NCBI RefSeq assembly: GCF_028826155.1
Contig: NZ_JAQGPN010000001.1
Location: forward strand, 1,555,501-1,619,500
DNA from: Mesorhizobium shangrilense
GTDB taxonomy: Bacteria; Pseudomonadota; Alphaproteobacteria; Rhizobiales; Rhizobiaceae
Length of the DNA: 64,000 nucleotides
Direction of reading: 5' to 3'
Positions within the stretch are counted from its first letter, which is position 1. Each line of letters begins with the position of its first letter. Under the pieces are notes generated by a model. That model worked only from the letters and a program-made list of their open reading frames with translations. It made no database searches and was not told the origin of the DNA. Shown here piece after piece: positions 17,388-24,081 of the stretch. The translations under genes and the position numbers were made by a program.

Positions 17388-18101
17388 TCAGCCGCTGGTC
17401 GGAGCCGCATCGACCATTTCCAGCGTTTGCGCCGGCGGCTCGGCCGGGATCACGCCGCGAGCAAGGGCGGCGAGGTACTTCGTGTATTCCGTGAACAGGA
17501 CCCGCAGCACTTCTCTGCTCGTGAGCCAGCTGCCGCTGCCGACGCCCTTGTTGACGACGGGGTAGGGAACGAAATCGATCGCTCCGACCACGCGCTTCAT
17601 CTCCAGCATCGTGCGCGGCATGTGATAGTTGTTGGTGACCAGGATCGCGCTGGCATAGGCGTGGTCCTTCAACCATTTGGCGCTTTCCTGCGCGTTGCCG
17701 ATGGTGTCGAGGGCGGCATAGTCGACGTCGACGCAGCATTTGAACAGCGACTTGTCGCCGCCGGTGGCGGCGCGCAGATCGTCCAGATTGGCGTTCGGAT
17801 GGACGCCGCTGATCAGCAGGCGTTCGCCCTTTCCCGATTTGAGAAGGCCCACAGCGGCCTCCAGGCGCGACTTGCCGCCGGTCACCACGATGACGGCGTC
17901 GGCCGTGCCGGGGTCGCTCGGCGTCGCCAACGAACTCACATAATCGGCAAACAAGCCGAAGCCGGCGGCAAAGACGGCGACGCCTGCCAACAGGCTGAGG
18001 ACGCCAACGCGAATCGAGCGCATCCAACGGCCCCTGCGGGGCGAAGGCTTGCGTGCAACGACCTCACGCTCTGCGCCAGGGCGGTCCAAATCAGCCATGT
18101 C
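17388..18101 (-). CDS. YdcF family (DUF218) membrane-anchored protein
   Basis: The protein of about 237 residues has a single N-terminal transmembrane helix (about residues 30-55) and a DUF218 domain beginning DAVIVVTGGKSRLEAAVGLL, with GERLLISGVHPN and ILVTNNYHMPRTMLEM, the conserved acidic and His-containing segments of the family. YdcF-type proteins are implicated in envelope metabolism (ElyC relatives); the reaction is unknown. The start could be 18101 or 18116; the former gives a slightly more usual N-terminus. It is probably cotranscribed with ftsEX. Confidence 0.85.
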   Translation of the reverse strand, partial: DMADLDRPGAEREVVARKPSPRRGRWMRSIRVGVLSLLAGVAVFAAGFGLFADYVSSLATPSDPGTADAVIVVTGGKSRLEAAVGLLKSGKGERLLISGVHPNANLDDLRAATGGDKSLFKCCVDVDYAALDTIGNAQESAKWLKDHAYASAILVTNNYHMPRTMLEMKRVVGAIDFVPYPVVNKGVGSGSWLTSREVLRVLFTEYTKYLAALARGVIPAEPPAQTLEMVDAAPTSG

Positions 18102-18166
18102 GCGTCCGTCCATCATCTTCAGGCTAGCCCGGAATTTTGCCGGCGCATAGTAGCGCTCTCATCTCG

Positions 18167-19138
18167 TCAACTGGCATCGTGCTGCCGCGCTTCGATGTCG
18201 GTCAGATAGGCGATCACCGTGAGGTGCGACGTCAGTGCGGTGATGCCGGCAACAGCGAGCATGACGAAGGCCACGCCGGCATAGCCGCTCACGCCGATCG
18301 AGAAATTGCCGAACAGCGCGGTTGCCTGGTCCGCCTCCGGCGTCGCCATGTTCATCGACGACCACCAGGAAAAGGCAATGAACGTAAATACCGCGGCAAT
18401 CCCACCCGCGACGGCGCCCTTGGCGCCGGTCAGCAGGAAGTGGCGGCGGAACTGAACCGCGATGAAGCGCGCCTCGGCGCCGACGAAATGCAGCACGTCG
18501 ATGATGTGTCCGGCCCCCGCCATGGCCCCGCGGGTGGCGAATATCACCGTCAACACGGTTGCCGTCAGCATCAGGGCCAGCACCGACATGCCGATGGTGA
18601 CCATGGTGCGCGCCATGGCGATCAGCCGATCCACCCAGGTGCGGTGATCGTCGAGCGTGGCGGTCGGCAGTTCCGGCGCCAGCCATGTCCGCATCGCGGT
18701 GAAGTCGGGCGGGCTTGCCTGGTCGATGGTGATGATGACCAGACGCGGTATCGGCAGCTGGTTGAAGTCGATGTTGGATCCAAGCCAGGGCTCGAGCAGC
18801 CTCGCGGTCGCCTTCTGGTCGACGATGCGCACGCCGGTGACGCCCGGGAAGCCGGACGCAATGTCGGCCGCCTTGACGAGGGCTGCGTCCATGTCGAGGC
18901 CCTCGGCCGGCTTGATCTGGATGGTGGCCTCGCGGGAGATCTGGGTCTGCCAGTCCGCCGCGGTGTCGCGGATCATGGTTACCGCGCCGAGCGTCAAGCA
19001 CGAGAGGAAGGTCATGATCGCGATGACCAGCACCAGCGCCTGACCGGCCATGCTCTGGTCGGGGATGATCGAGGCCGGCTTGCGGTGTGCACGCTGGGCG
19101 GTCTGAGCGCGCGGTATCTCGGCCGGGACATCAGTCAT
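18167..19138 (-). CDS. ftsX: Cell division protein FtsX
   Basis: The 323-residue membrane protein has an N-terminal cytoplasmic tail, a first helix (about residues 30-55), a periplasmic domain of about 110 residues and three C-terminal helices, the FtsX topology. It partners FtsE in an ABC-like complex that links cell division to peptidoglycan hydrolase activation. Its start lies eight bases inside the end of ftsE, so translation is probably coupled. Confidence 0.92.
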   Translation of the reverse strand: MTDVPAEIPRAQTAQRAHRKPASIIPDQSMAGQALVLVIAIMTFLSCLTLGAVTMIRDTAADWQTQISREATIQIKPAEGLDMDAALVKAADIASGFPGVTGVRIVDQKATARLLEPWLGSNIDFNQLPIPRLVIITIDQASPPDFTAMRTWLAPELPTATLDDHRTWVDRLIAMARTMVTIGMSVLALMLTATVLTVIFATRGAMAGAGHIIDVLHFVGAEARFIAVQFRRHFLLTGAKGAVAGGIAAVFTFIAFSWWSSMNMATPEADQATALFGNFSIGVSGYAGVAFVMLAVAGITALTSHLTVIAYLTDIEARQHDAS

Positions 19139-19790
19139 AGATGTCCAGCCTTCCGGCGGTCAGGATCATGCGGCGCGCGTCGACCTGCTCCATCAAGTGC
19201 AGGTCGTGGGTGGCGATCACCACCGCCGTGCCCAGCCGGTTCATCTCGATGAACAGCCGCAGCAGACGGCGCGCCAGGGGCGGATCCACATTGCCGGTGG
19301 GCTCGTCCGCCAGCAGGATCTCGGGCTGCTCGATGAGGGCGCGGGCGATCGCCACGCGCTGCTTCTCGCCGCCCGAGAGCACCGGCGGCAGCACATGCAT
19401 GCGGTCGCCGAGGCCCACCCATTTGAGCAGTTCGGACACGTCGTGACGGTAGCTCGATTCCTCGCGCCCGCGCACGCGCAGGGGCAGGGCGACGTTGTCG
19501 AAGGTCGACATGTGGTCGAGCAGTCGGAAATCCTGGAACACGATGCCGATGCGGCGGCGCAGAAGGGGCAGTTCCTGCCGTGTGATGCGCGAGCGGTCCT
19601 TTCCGAACATGTTGATGAGGCCGCGCGTCGGCTTCAGGGACATGAAGAGGAGCCGGAGAAGCGAAGTCTTGCCGGCGCCCGAGGGACCGCTCAGGAACTG
19701 GAACGAGCGCTCCGGAAGGTCGAAGGAGATGTCACGCAGGATCTCCGGTCCCAAACCGTAGCGCAGGCCGACATTCTCGAACCGGATCAC
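19131..19790 (-). CDS. ftsE: Cell division ATP-binding protein FtsE
   Basis: The 219-residue ABC ATPase has a Walker A motif (GPSGAGKTS, about residues 36-44), the signature LSGGEKQRVAIARAL and Walker B with catalytic Glu (ILLADEPTG), followed by an H-loop (ATHDLHLM). Size and sequence match FtsE. It energises FtsX during septation. A CtrA-type box lies 66-80 bases upstream of the start codon, suggesting cell-cycle control of ftsEX. Confidence 0.95.
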   Translation of the reverse strand: MIRFENVGLRYGLGPEILRDISFDLPERSFQFLSGPSGAGKTSLLRLLFMSLKPTRGLINMFGKDRSRITRQELPLLRRRIGIVFQDFRLLDHMSTFDNVALPLRVRGREESSYRHDVSELLKWVGLGDRMHVLPPVLSGGEKQRVAIARALIEQPEILLADEPTGNVDPPLARRLLRLFIEMNRLGTAVVIATHDLHLMEQVDARRMILTAGRLDIYD

Positions 19791-19855
19791 TCTGTCCTAC
19801 ACCCTTTGGATTTTCGGCGCATGGCGCCCATCGAACGACATTTGGGCCAGCATGG

Positions 19856-19870
19856 TTAACCGAGCGTTAA
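19856..19870. promoter_or_regulatory. CtrA-binding box (TTAA-N7-TTAA) upstream of ftsE
   Basis: TTAA at 19856-19859 and TTAA at 19867-19870 are separated by exactly seven bases, the full CtrA consensus of Alphaproteobacteria. The site lies 66 bases upstream of the ftsE start and about 95 bases from the divergent gene at 19964. A further TTAAC half-site is at 19905-19909. CtrA is the master cell-cycle regulator, so control of ftsEX is biologically sensible; binding is inferred. Confidence 0.6.
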
Positions 19871-19963
19871 TTTTCGCGGCCGCGCTCCACCCGGTCGGTA
19901 AGCGTTAACCAATTTCCTTTACCACCGCCTGGCACCGAGGCCAAAAAGGATGACGCGGCCCGC

Positions 19964-20593
19964 ATGGCTGATTCCGGCAGCGCACGCTCCGTTTCCGGCG
20001 AAATGATGACCGCTGGAGGTGCGACCGCCCGTGGTGCGGACGCCCTGAGCGATGTCATCGACGCCGACTATGTCGAGATTGTGCCGGAACCTCGCATGCC
20101 CACGCCGCGCGAGGCCGTTGGCGCAATCTCCTCCTTCAATTCCACCGGCATGGCTGTGCTGGAGAGGGGAGCGGCCGCCGCCTCGCCATCCGCCGGAGCG
20201 CGCGGAGGTCCGGTGTTCTGGGTCGCGGGAGCGATCGCCGTGTGCGCTGCCTTCTGGATATCGGGCGGTCACGCATTGGTGCGCGAAAACCTCAGTCCGG
20301 CAACCCAGGACATATCGCCGAAGCTGCTGATCGGCGACGTGCGCTCGCGTTCGGAAACGGTCGAAGGGACACCTGCGCTGCTCGTCGATGGAGAGGTTCT
20401 GAACGAAGGCCGGGCTTCAGGCGAAATGCCCAGCCTGGCGATCCGCGTGACCTCGATGGACAGCGGGGTGACGACCTACTTGTTGGGAACATCGCGTCAG
20501 CCTTTGGCGCCTGGTGCGAAATACCGCTTTTCTAGCCGCCTGGACATGCCTAAGGACGGGGTGAAGACCGTTACGGTCGCCTTCGACGAGTAG
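19964..20593 (+). CDS. Hypothetical single-pass membrane protein, DUF3426-like periplasmic domain
   Basis: The 209-residue protein has a disordered N-terminal part (about residues 1-80), one transmembrane helix (VFWVAGAIAVCAAFWISGG, about 85-103) and a C-terminal beta-sandwich-like domain (ALLVDGEVLNEG ... YRFSSRLDMPKDGVKTVTVAF) resembling the DUF3426/FxLYD type. The zinc-ribbon often found at the N-terminus of such rhizobial proteins is absent. It precedes hpt by ten bases and is probably cotranscribed. Function is unknown. Confidence 0.65.
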   Translation: MADSGSARSVSGEMMTAGGATARGADALSDVIDADYVEIVPEPRMPTPREAVGAISSFNSTGMAVLERGAAAASPSAGARGGPVFWVAGAIAVCAAFWISGGHALVRENLSPATQDISPKLLIGDVRSRSETVEGTPALLVDGEVLNEGRASGEMPSLAIRVTSMDSGVTTYLLGTSRQPLAPGAKYRFSSRLDMPKDGVKTVTVAFDE

Positions 20594-20603
20594 GATGCGT
20601 GTC

Positions 20604-21140
20604 ATGCCAGTTGTCCGCGGCAAGGAAATCGAGGTTCTGTATTCCGCCTCGGCCATCGCCCGCCGTAACCTCGAACTGGCGAAGGAGATCGCCGCACATG
20701 AGTATCACGACCTTCTGGTCATCTCTGTGCTCAAGGGATCGTTCATCTTCGCCGCCGACCTGATCCGCGCCATGCACGACGTCGGCCTGTCGCCAGAGGT
20801 GGAGTTCATCTTCATCTCAAGTTACGGCGCCGGCACCACGAGTGGGGAAGTGCGCGTGCTGCGCGACATCGACAACGATGTGGCGGGGCGCGACGTGCTG
20901 CTGATCGACGACATTCTCGAATCCGGCAAGACGCTCTCTTTTGCGCGCGAGCTCATGCTGTCGCGCGGCGCCAAGAGCTGCTCGCTCGCAGTGCTGCTCG
21001 ACAAGCGGATGCGCCGGCAGGCCAAGATCGATGCCGATTTCGTCGGCTTCGACTGCCCCGACTATTTCGTCGTCGGCTACGGCATGGACGTCGCCCATGC
21101 GTTCCGGGAGCTTCCCTTCGTCGGCGTGGTGAAGAGCTAG
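20604..21140 (+). CDS. hpt: Hypoxanthine phosphoribosyltransferase
   Basis: The 178-residue type I phosphoribosyltransferase has the PRPP-binding motif DVLLIDDILESGKTL, an early VLKGSFIFAADLIRA segment and FVGFDCPDYFVVGYGMD near the C-terminus, all typical of purine salvage HPRTs. It makes IMP or GMP from hypoxanthine or guanine and PRPP. The start at 20604 (MPVVRG) is preferred to 20595 because AGGA lies upstream at suitable spacing. Confidence 0.93.
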   Translation: MPVVRGKEIEVLYSASAIARRNLELAKEIAAHEYHDLLVISVLKGSFIFAADLIRAMHDVGLSPEVEFIFISSYGAGTTSGEVRVLRDIDNDVAGRDVLLIDDILESGKTLSFARELMLSRGAKSCSLAVLLDKRMRRQAKIDADFVGFDCPDYFVVGYGMDVAHAFRELPFVGVVKS

Positions 21141-21456
21141 CCAGCGGAATGCGGGCATTCATTCCGCCGTCCAGGGTCGTAGAGCGCGAGTTCGTCAGCC
21201 GTTGGACGCTGGAAACGTTCCGACCATCGCAGACGCTCAGGCCTGCTGATCTCGAACGCGCCAAACGGCCGATCCTTGTTGCGCCGCCAAATGCGTTTCC
21301 AGAGCCCGTCGAGGGAGGGCGCCGAGATGCGCGTCGATCCAGGGTTAACGTCCATGGGGCTGGTGAGGCGTCCCTATCGCCCCTCATCTAGCCGGCTGCC
21401 GCAGCGTTAAGGAATCGCTTCAGGGAACATCAAGGATTCGCCGCCAAGGTCGCGCC
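21141..21456. other. Gene-free interval hpt to cpdR-like gene, with a stem-loop
   Basis: GCGGAATG (21144-21151) and CATTCCGC (21160-21167) form a perfect eight-base stem immediately after the hpt stop. It has no following T-tract but may protect or terminate the transcript. The rest of the interval, including a GTTAAC at about 21352-21357, shows no convincing gene; short open frames there lack ribosome sites. A promoter for the receiver gene must lie here, but I cannot place it. Confidence 0.5.
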
Positions 21457-21840
21457 ATGGCGAAGATCCTTATTGTCGAAGACGACGACTCGGTGCGCAC
21501 GCTGGCCGCCCGGGCGCTCCAACGAAACGGATACGAGGTCGAGGTGGCCGTCGACGGCGGCAGCGGCCTCGACTGTATACGGGCGGCCGAGGGAAGCTAT
21601 GACCTGGTCGTCTCGGACGTACGGATGCCGGGGATGGACGGCATCGAGATGGCGCGCGCGGCGGCTGCCTCCTATCCCGCGCTGAAGCTGATGCTGATGA
21701 CAGGATACGCGGACCAGCGCGAGCGCTGCGAGTCCCTGCGGGGCGTGGTCCGGGACGTGCTGCAGAAGCCTTTCTCGCTGGCGGATCTGCGCGAGCGCGT
21801 CGAGCATCTCCTGGCGGAAGCCGTCGAGCCGGCAGCCTGA
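21457..21840 (+). CDS. Single-domain response regulator, CpdR-like
   Basis: The 127-residue protein is a lone receiver domain: acidic pocket VEDDD (about residues 7-11), phosphoacceptor Asp in VVSDVRMPGMDG (about residue 52), a conserved Thr in LMTGYAD and a KPF lysine (about residue 105). It has no output domain. Stand-alone receivers of this type, such as CpdR, act by protein contact, for example steering ClpXP proteolysis of cell-cycle regulators. Position near hpt and ftsEX suits a CpdR-type role, but other receiver subfamilies cannot be excluded. Confidence 0.75.
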   Translation: MAKILIVEDDDSVRTLAARALQRNGYEVEVAVDGGSGLDCIRAAEGSYDLVVSDVRMPGMDGIEMARAAAASYPALKLMLMTGYADQRERCESLRGVVRDVLQKPFSLADLRERVEHLLAEAVEPAA

Positions 21841-21962
21841 CCACCGCCCATCGCGGCAGCGGCAGGCATTCTGACGACTGCAGCTTCGCTGCTCTATCTG
21901 CTTGTGAACCGCATTTTTGCGACGCTAGACGAGCCCGTCTGGCTGCGAAATGCGCAGCGACG

Positions 21963-23918
21963 TCAGCCGACGATGCGGTCGCCGTAGTGCCGAGTGATGG
22001 CGTCCGGCGGCCGCTGGTCCGCAGGCAGCGTCTCGGGGAAGTATGTCGGCGCGCCGTGCCGCTTGCCGAACATAATGTCGAACTGCAGGAAGCGGAAATC
22101 CCGGATGATCGGGGCGACCGACTTGGCGCGTGACCACTCCGGCGTCGCTGCGTCGTCGGCGCCGATCAGCATGCTGCGCTCGACCACCCGGTACTGCTCG
22201 CGAACCTTCCCAAGGAAATCCGTGTAGTAGGGATGCTGGATGCCGGCGGCCTTAAAAATCTCCAGCGGCAGGAAGGCGGGGCTGATCGAGCCTGTCTCGG
22301 CGGAGCCGGCGCGATTCGACCAGACGACCAGCGGCGTCTCGCGGTGCAGCGCCATTTTCTCGGCGGATTCCTTGCGGTCCGGCACCGGATTCTTGAGGAA
22401 CCCGGTGTCGACATAGGCAGGCCCGAGCGGTGGCAGGTGGTCGCCGAAGAAGGCGATAACCGTCGGACGATCGCGGTTCGACGCCCATTCGATCAGTTGC
22501 TCCAGGCCTTTGTCGGCGTCCGAGGCGCCTTCCGCATAGGTGAGGATCGAGCCGCGGGCCCAGGGGCCGCCGATGGTGCTCACCGTGTGGGTCGCGGCCG
22601 CGTAGCGATTCGGCTCATAGGGACCATGGCTTTGCAGGCTGACGGCGAAGATGAAGAACGGATCGGTCTTGGCCTCGGCTTCCCTGATGATCTCATCGGT
22701 AAGCGCCGCGTCGGAGACCAGCTGCCCGCGCTTTGCCATGGGCGGCAGCGTCTCCGAGGAGAGGAAGTCGGTAAAGCCGAACGCCTTGTAGACGGGCTTG
22801 CGGTTCCAGAACCAGCCCTCGAAAGGATGGATGGCGAGCGTGTCGTAGCCCTGGCTCTTCAGGAAGGTCGCCATCGACGGCAGCGAGTCGCGCACATACT
22901 GCTGATAGGGGATGCTTCCGTAAGGCAGGAAGGCGTTGGAGAAGCCGGTCAGCGCCTCGAACTCGACGTTGGCCGTCATACCGCCGAACTCCGGCGAAAA
23001 GACGTGACCGGACTGCAGCCGGCGCGCATTCGCGATCGGGTCCGGAGTGATCATGGTGCCCGGCAGCCGCGACGGATCCCAGAAGGATTCGCTCATCACC
23101 ACGATGATGTCGGGGCGGTCGAGCGGAACCGAAGCGGCCGTCGCGGGCTGCGGCGCCGCCGCGATGGCGGCCTGCGAATAGCCGCTCGGGGCCGAGACCT
23201 TGGCCATCGGGACGTTGAGCGCGAAGGCGAGCGCGAAGCCGTTGTGCGCGTAGTTTTCCTTCTGGTCCCACATTATGGGGAAGATCTGAAGGCGGTCTCG
23301 CGCCCACGAGAAGGTCGCGTAGTCCATGATCGACACGAAGAAGGCCAGCGCCGGCAACGCCACCGCCAGTCTGATGATGCGATCGCCCTTTGAAAGGCGC
23401 GGGAACTTGCGCCGCCAGAAACGCCACGCGAAGAAAAGCGCGGCGCTCGCGACGACCATGGAGAGCACCAGGCCGACCGCTGTCCACGGCCTGTCGGCGA
23501 CGAGCAGGGGCATCAGTTCCACGATCTGCCTGGCGTATAGGAAATCGGTCGGGTAGAGCGGATCGCCGAGATAATAGGCCTTCTGGTGCCCGGTGAAGGC
23601 GAGGACCATGAACACCGGCGCAAGCACCAGCAATCCCTGATGCGCGCGACCGAGAAGCGCGTCGAGGCCGAGAAAAAGCAGGCAGAAGATGACGACGGTC
23701 GTCCAGCCCGGCCGATAGGGCTGCAGGAAGAAGCCGAGCGCACCGCCCGCAGAACCACGCGCGACCAGTTCAATCGTGAAGGTGAGGACGAGCGCGATCA
23801 GGAAGGTGACGGAGACGGTCTGCACGGCGCGCGCCAGGCGCTGCCGCCGTGAGGGCGTCAACTCCGGAACAGCCGAATTTACCGACGCCACGGCGCCGCT
23901 TGCGGTCAATGCACTCAA
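21963..23918 (-). CDS. LTA synthase/phosphoglycerol transferase-like membrane sulfatase-fold protein
   Basis: The 651-residue protein has about five N-terminal transmembrane helices and an extracytoplasmic sulfatase/alkaline-phosphatase-type domain. Metal and nucleophile motifs include DIIVVMSESFWDP, GGMTANVEFEALTG (the Thr corresponds to the LtaS nucleophile) and FFGDHLPPLG. Enzymes of this family transfer phosphoglycerol from phosphatidylglycerol; in rhizobia, CgmB decorates periplasmic cyclic beta-glucans this way. That assignment is inferred. The start is a TTG at 23918 with GAGG seven bases upstream. A Pho box lies 28-56 bases upstream. Confidence 0.8.
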   Translation of the reverse strand: MSALTASGAVASVNSAVPELTPSRRQRLARAVQTVSVTFLIALVLTFTIELVARGSAGGALGFFLQPYRPGWTTVVIFCLLFLGLDALLGRAHQGLLVLAPVFMVLAFTGHQKAYYLGDPLYPTDFLYARQIVELMPLLVADRPWTAVGLVLSMVVASAALFFAWRFWRRKFPRLSKGDRIIRLAVALPALAFFVSIMDYATFSWARDRLQIFPIMWDQKENYAHNGFALAFALNVPMAKVSAPSGYSQAAIAAAPQPATAASVPLDRPDIIVVMSESFWDPSRLPGTMITPDPIANARRLQSGHVFSPEFGGMTANVEFEALTGFSNAFLPYGSIPYQQYVRDSLPSMATFLKSQGYDTLAIHPFEGWFWNRKPVYKAFGFTDFLSSETLPPMAKRGQLVSDAALTDEIIREAEAKTDPFFIFAVSLQSHGPYEPNRYAAATHTVSTIGGPWARGSILTYAEGASDADKGLEQLIEWASNRDRPTVIAFFGDHLPPLGPAYVDTGFLKNPVPDRKESAEKMALHRETPLVVWSNRAGSAETGSISPAFLPLEIFKAAGIQHPYYTDFLGKVREQYRVVERSMLIGADDAATPEWSRAKSVAPIIRDFRFLQFDIMFGKRHGAPTYFPETLPADQRPPDAITRHYGDRIVG

Positions 23919-23945
23919 AACACATCCTCATTGCGGCGCGCGCGC

Positions 23946-23974
23946 GTGTCACGCATCTGTCATCGAACCGTCAT
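23946..23974 (+). promoter_or_regulatory. Triple Pho box at the promoter of the phosphoglycerol-transferase-like gene
   Basis: GTGTCAC (23946-23952), CTGTCAT (23957-23963) and CCGTCAT (23968-23974) are direct repeats with an exact 11-base period, matching the PhoB consensus CTGTCAT-N4-CTGTCAT. The array lies just upstream of the TTG start at 23918, but its repeats read opposite to that gene. No gene begins on the plus strand here. Binding of PhoB is predicted; activation or repression cannot be decided by sequence. Confidence 0.65.
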
Positions 23975-24081
23975 CAAAGCTAGGGCTCGCGGCCAAATTG
24001 TGAAGAGCGCCGCGACTTTCGCTACGCCGTATAGGGGGCTGGGGATAAAGCTGGGGAGGCGGGGCCGACCGGCCTTTGGCC

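Noticed and set aside
19905..19909. Second CtrA box near the gene at 19964
   Set aside because: Only a TTAAC half-site; no TTAA seven bases away.
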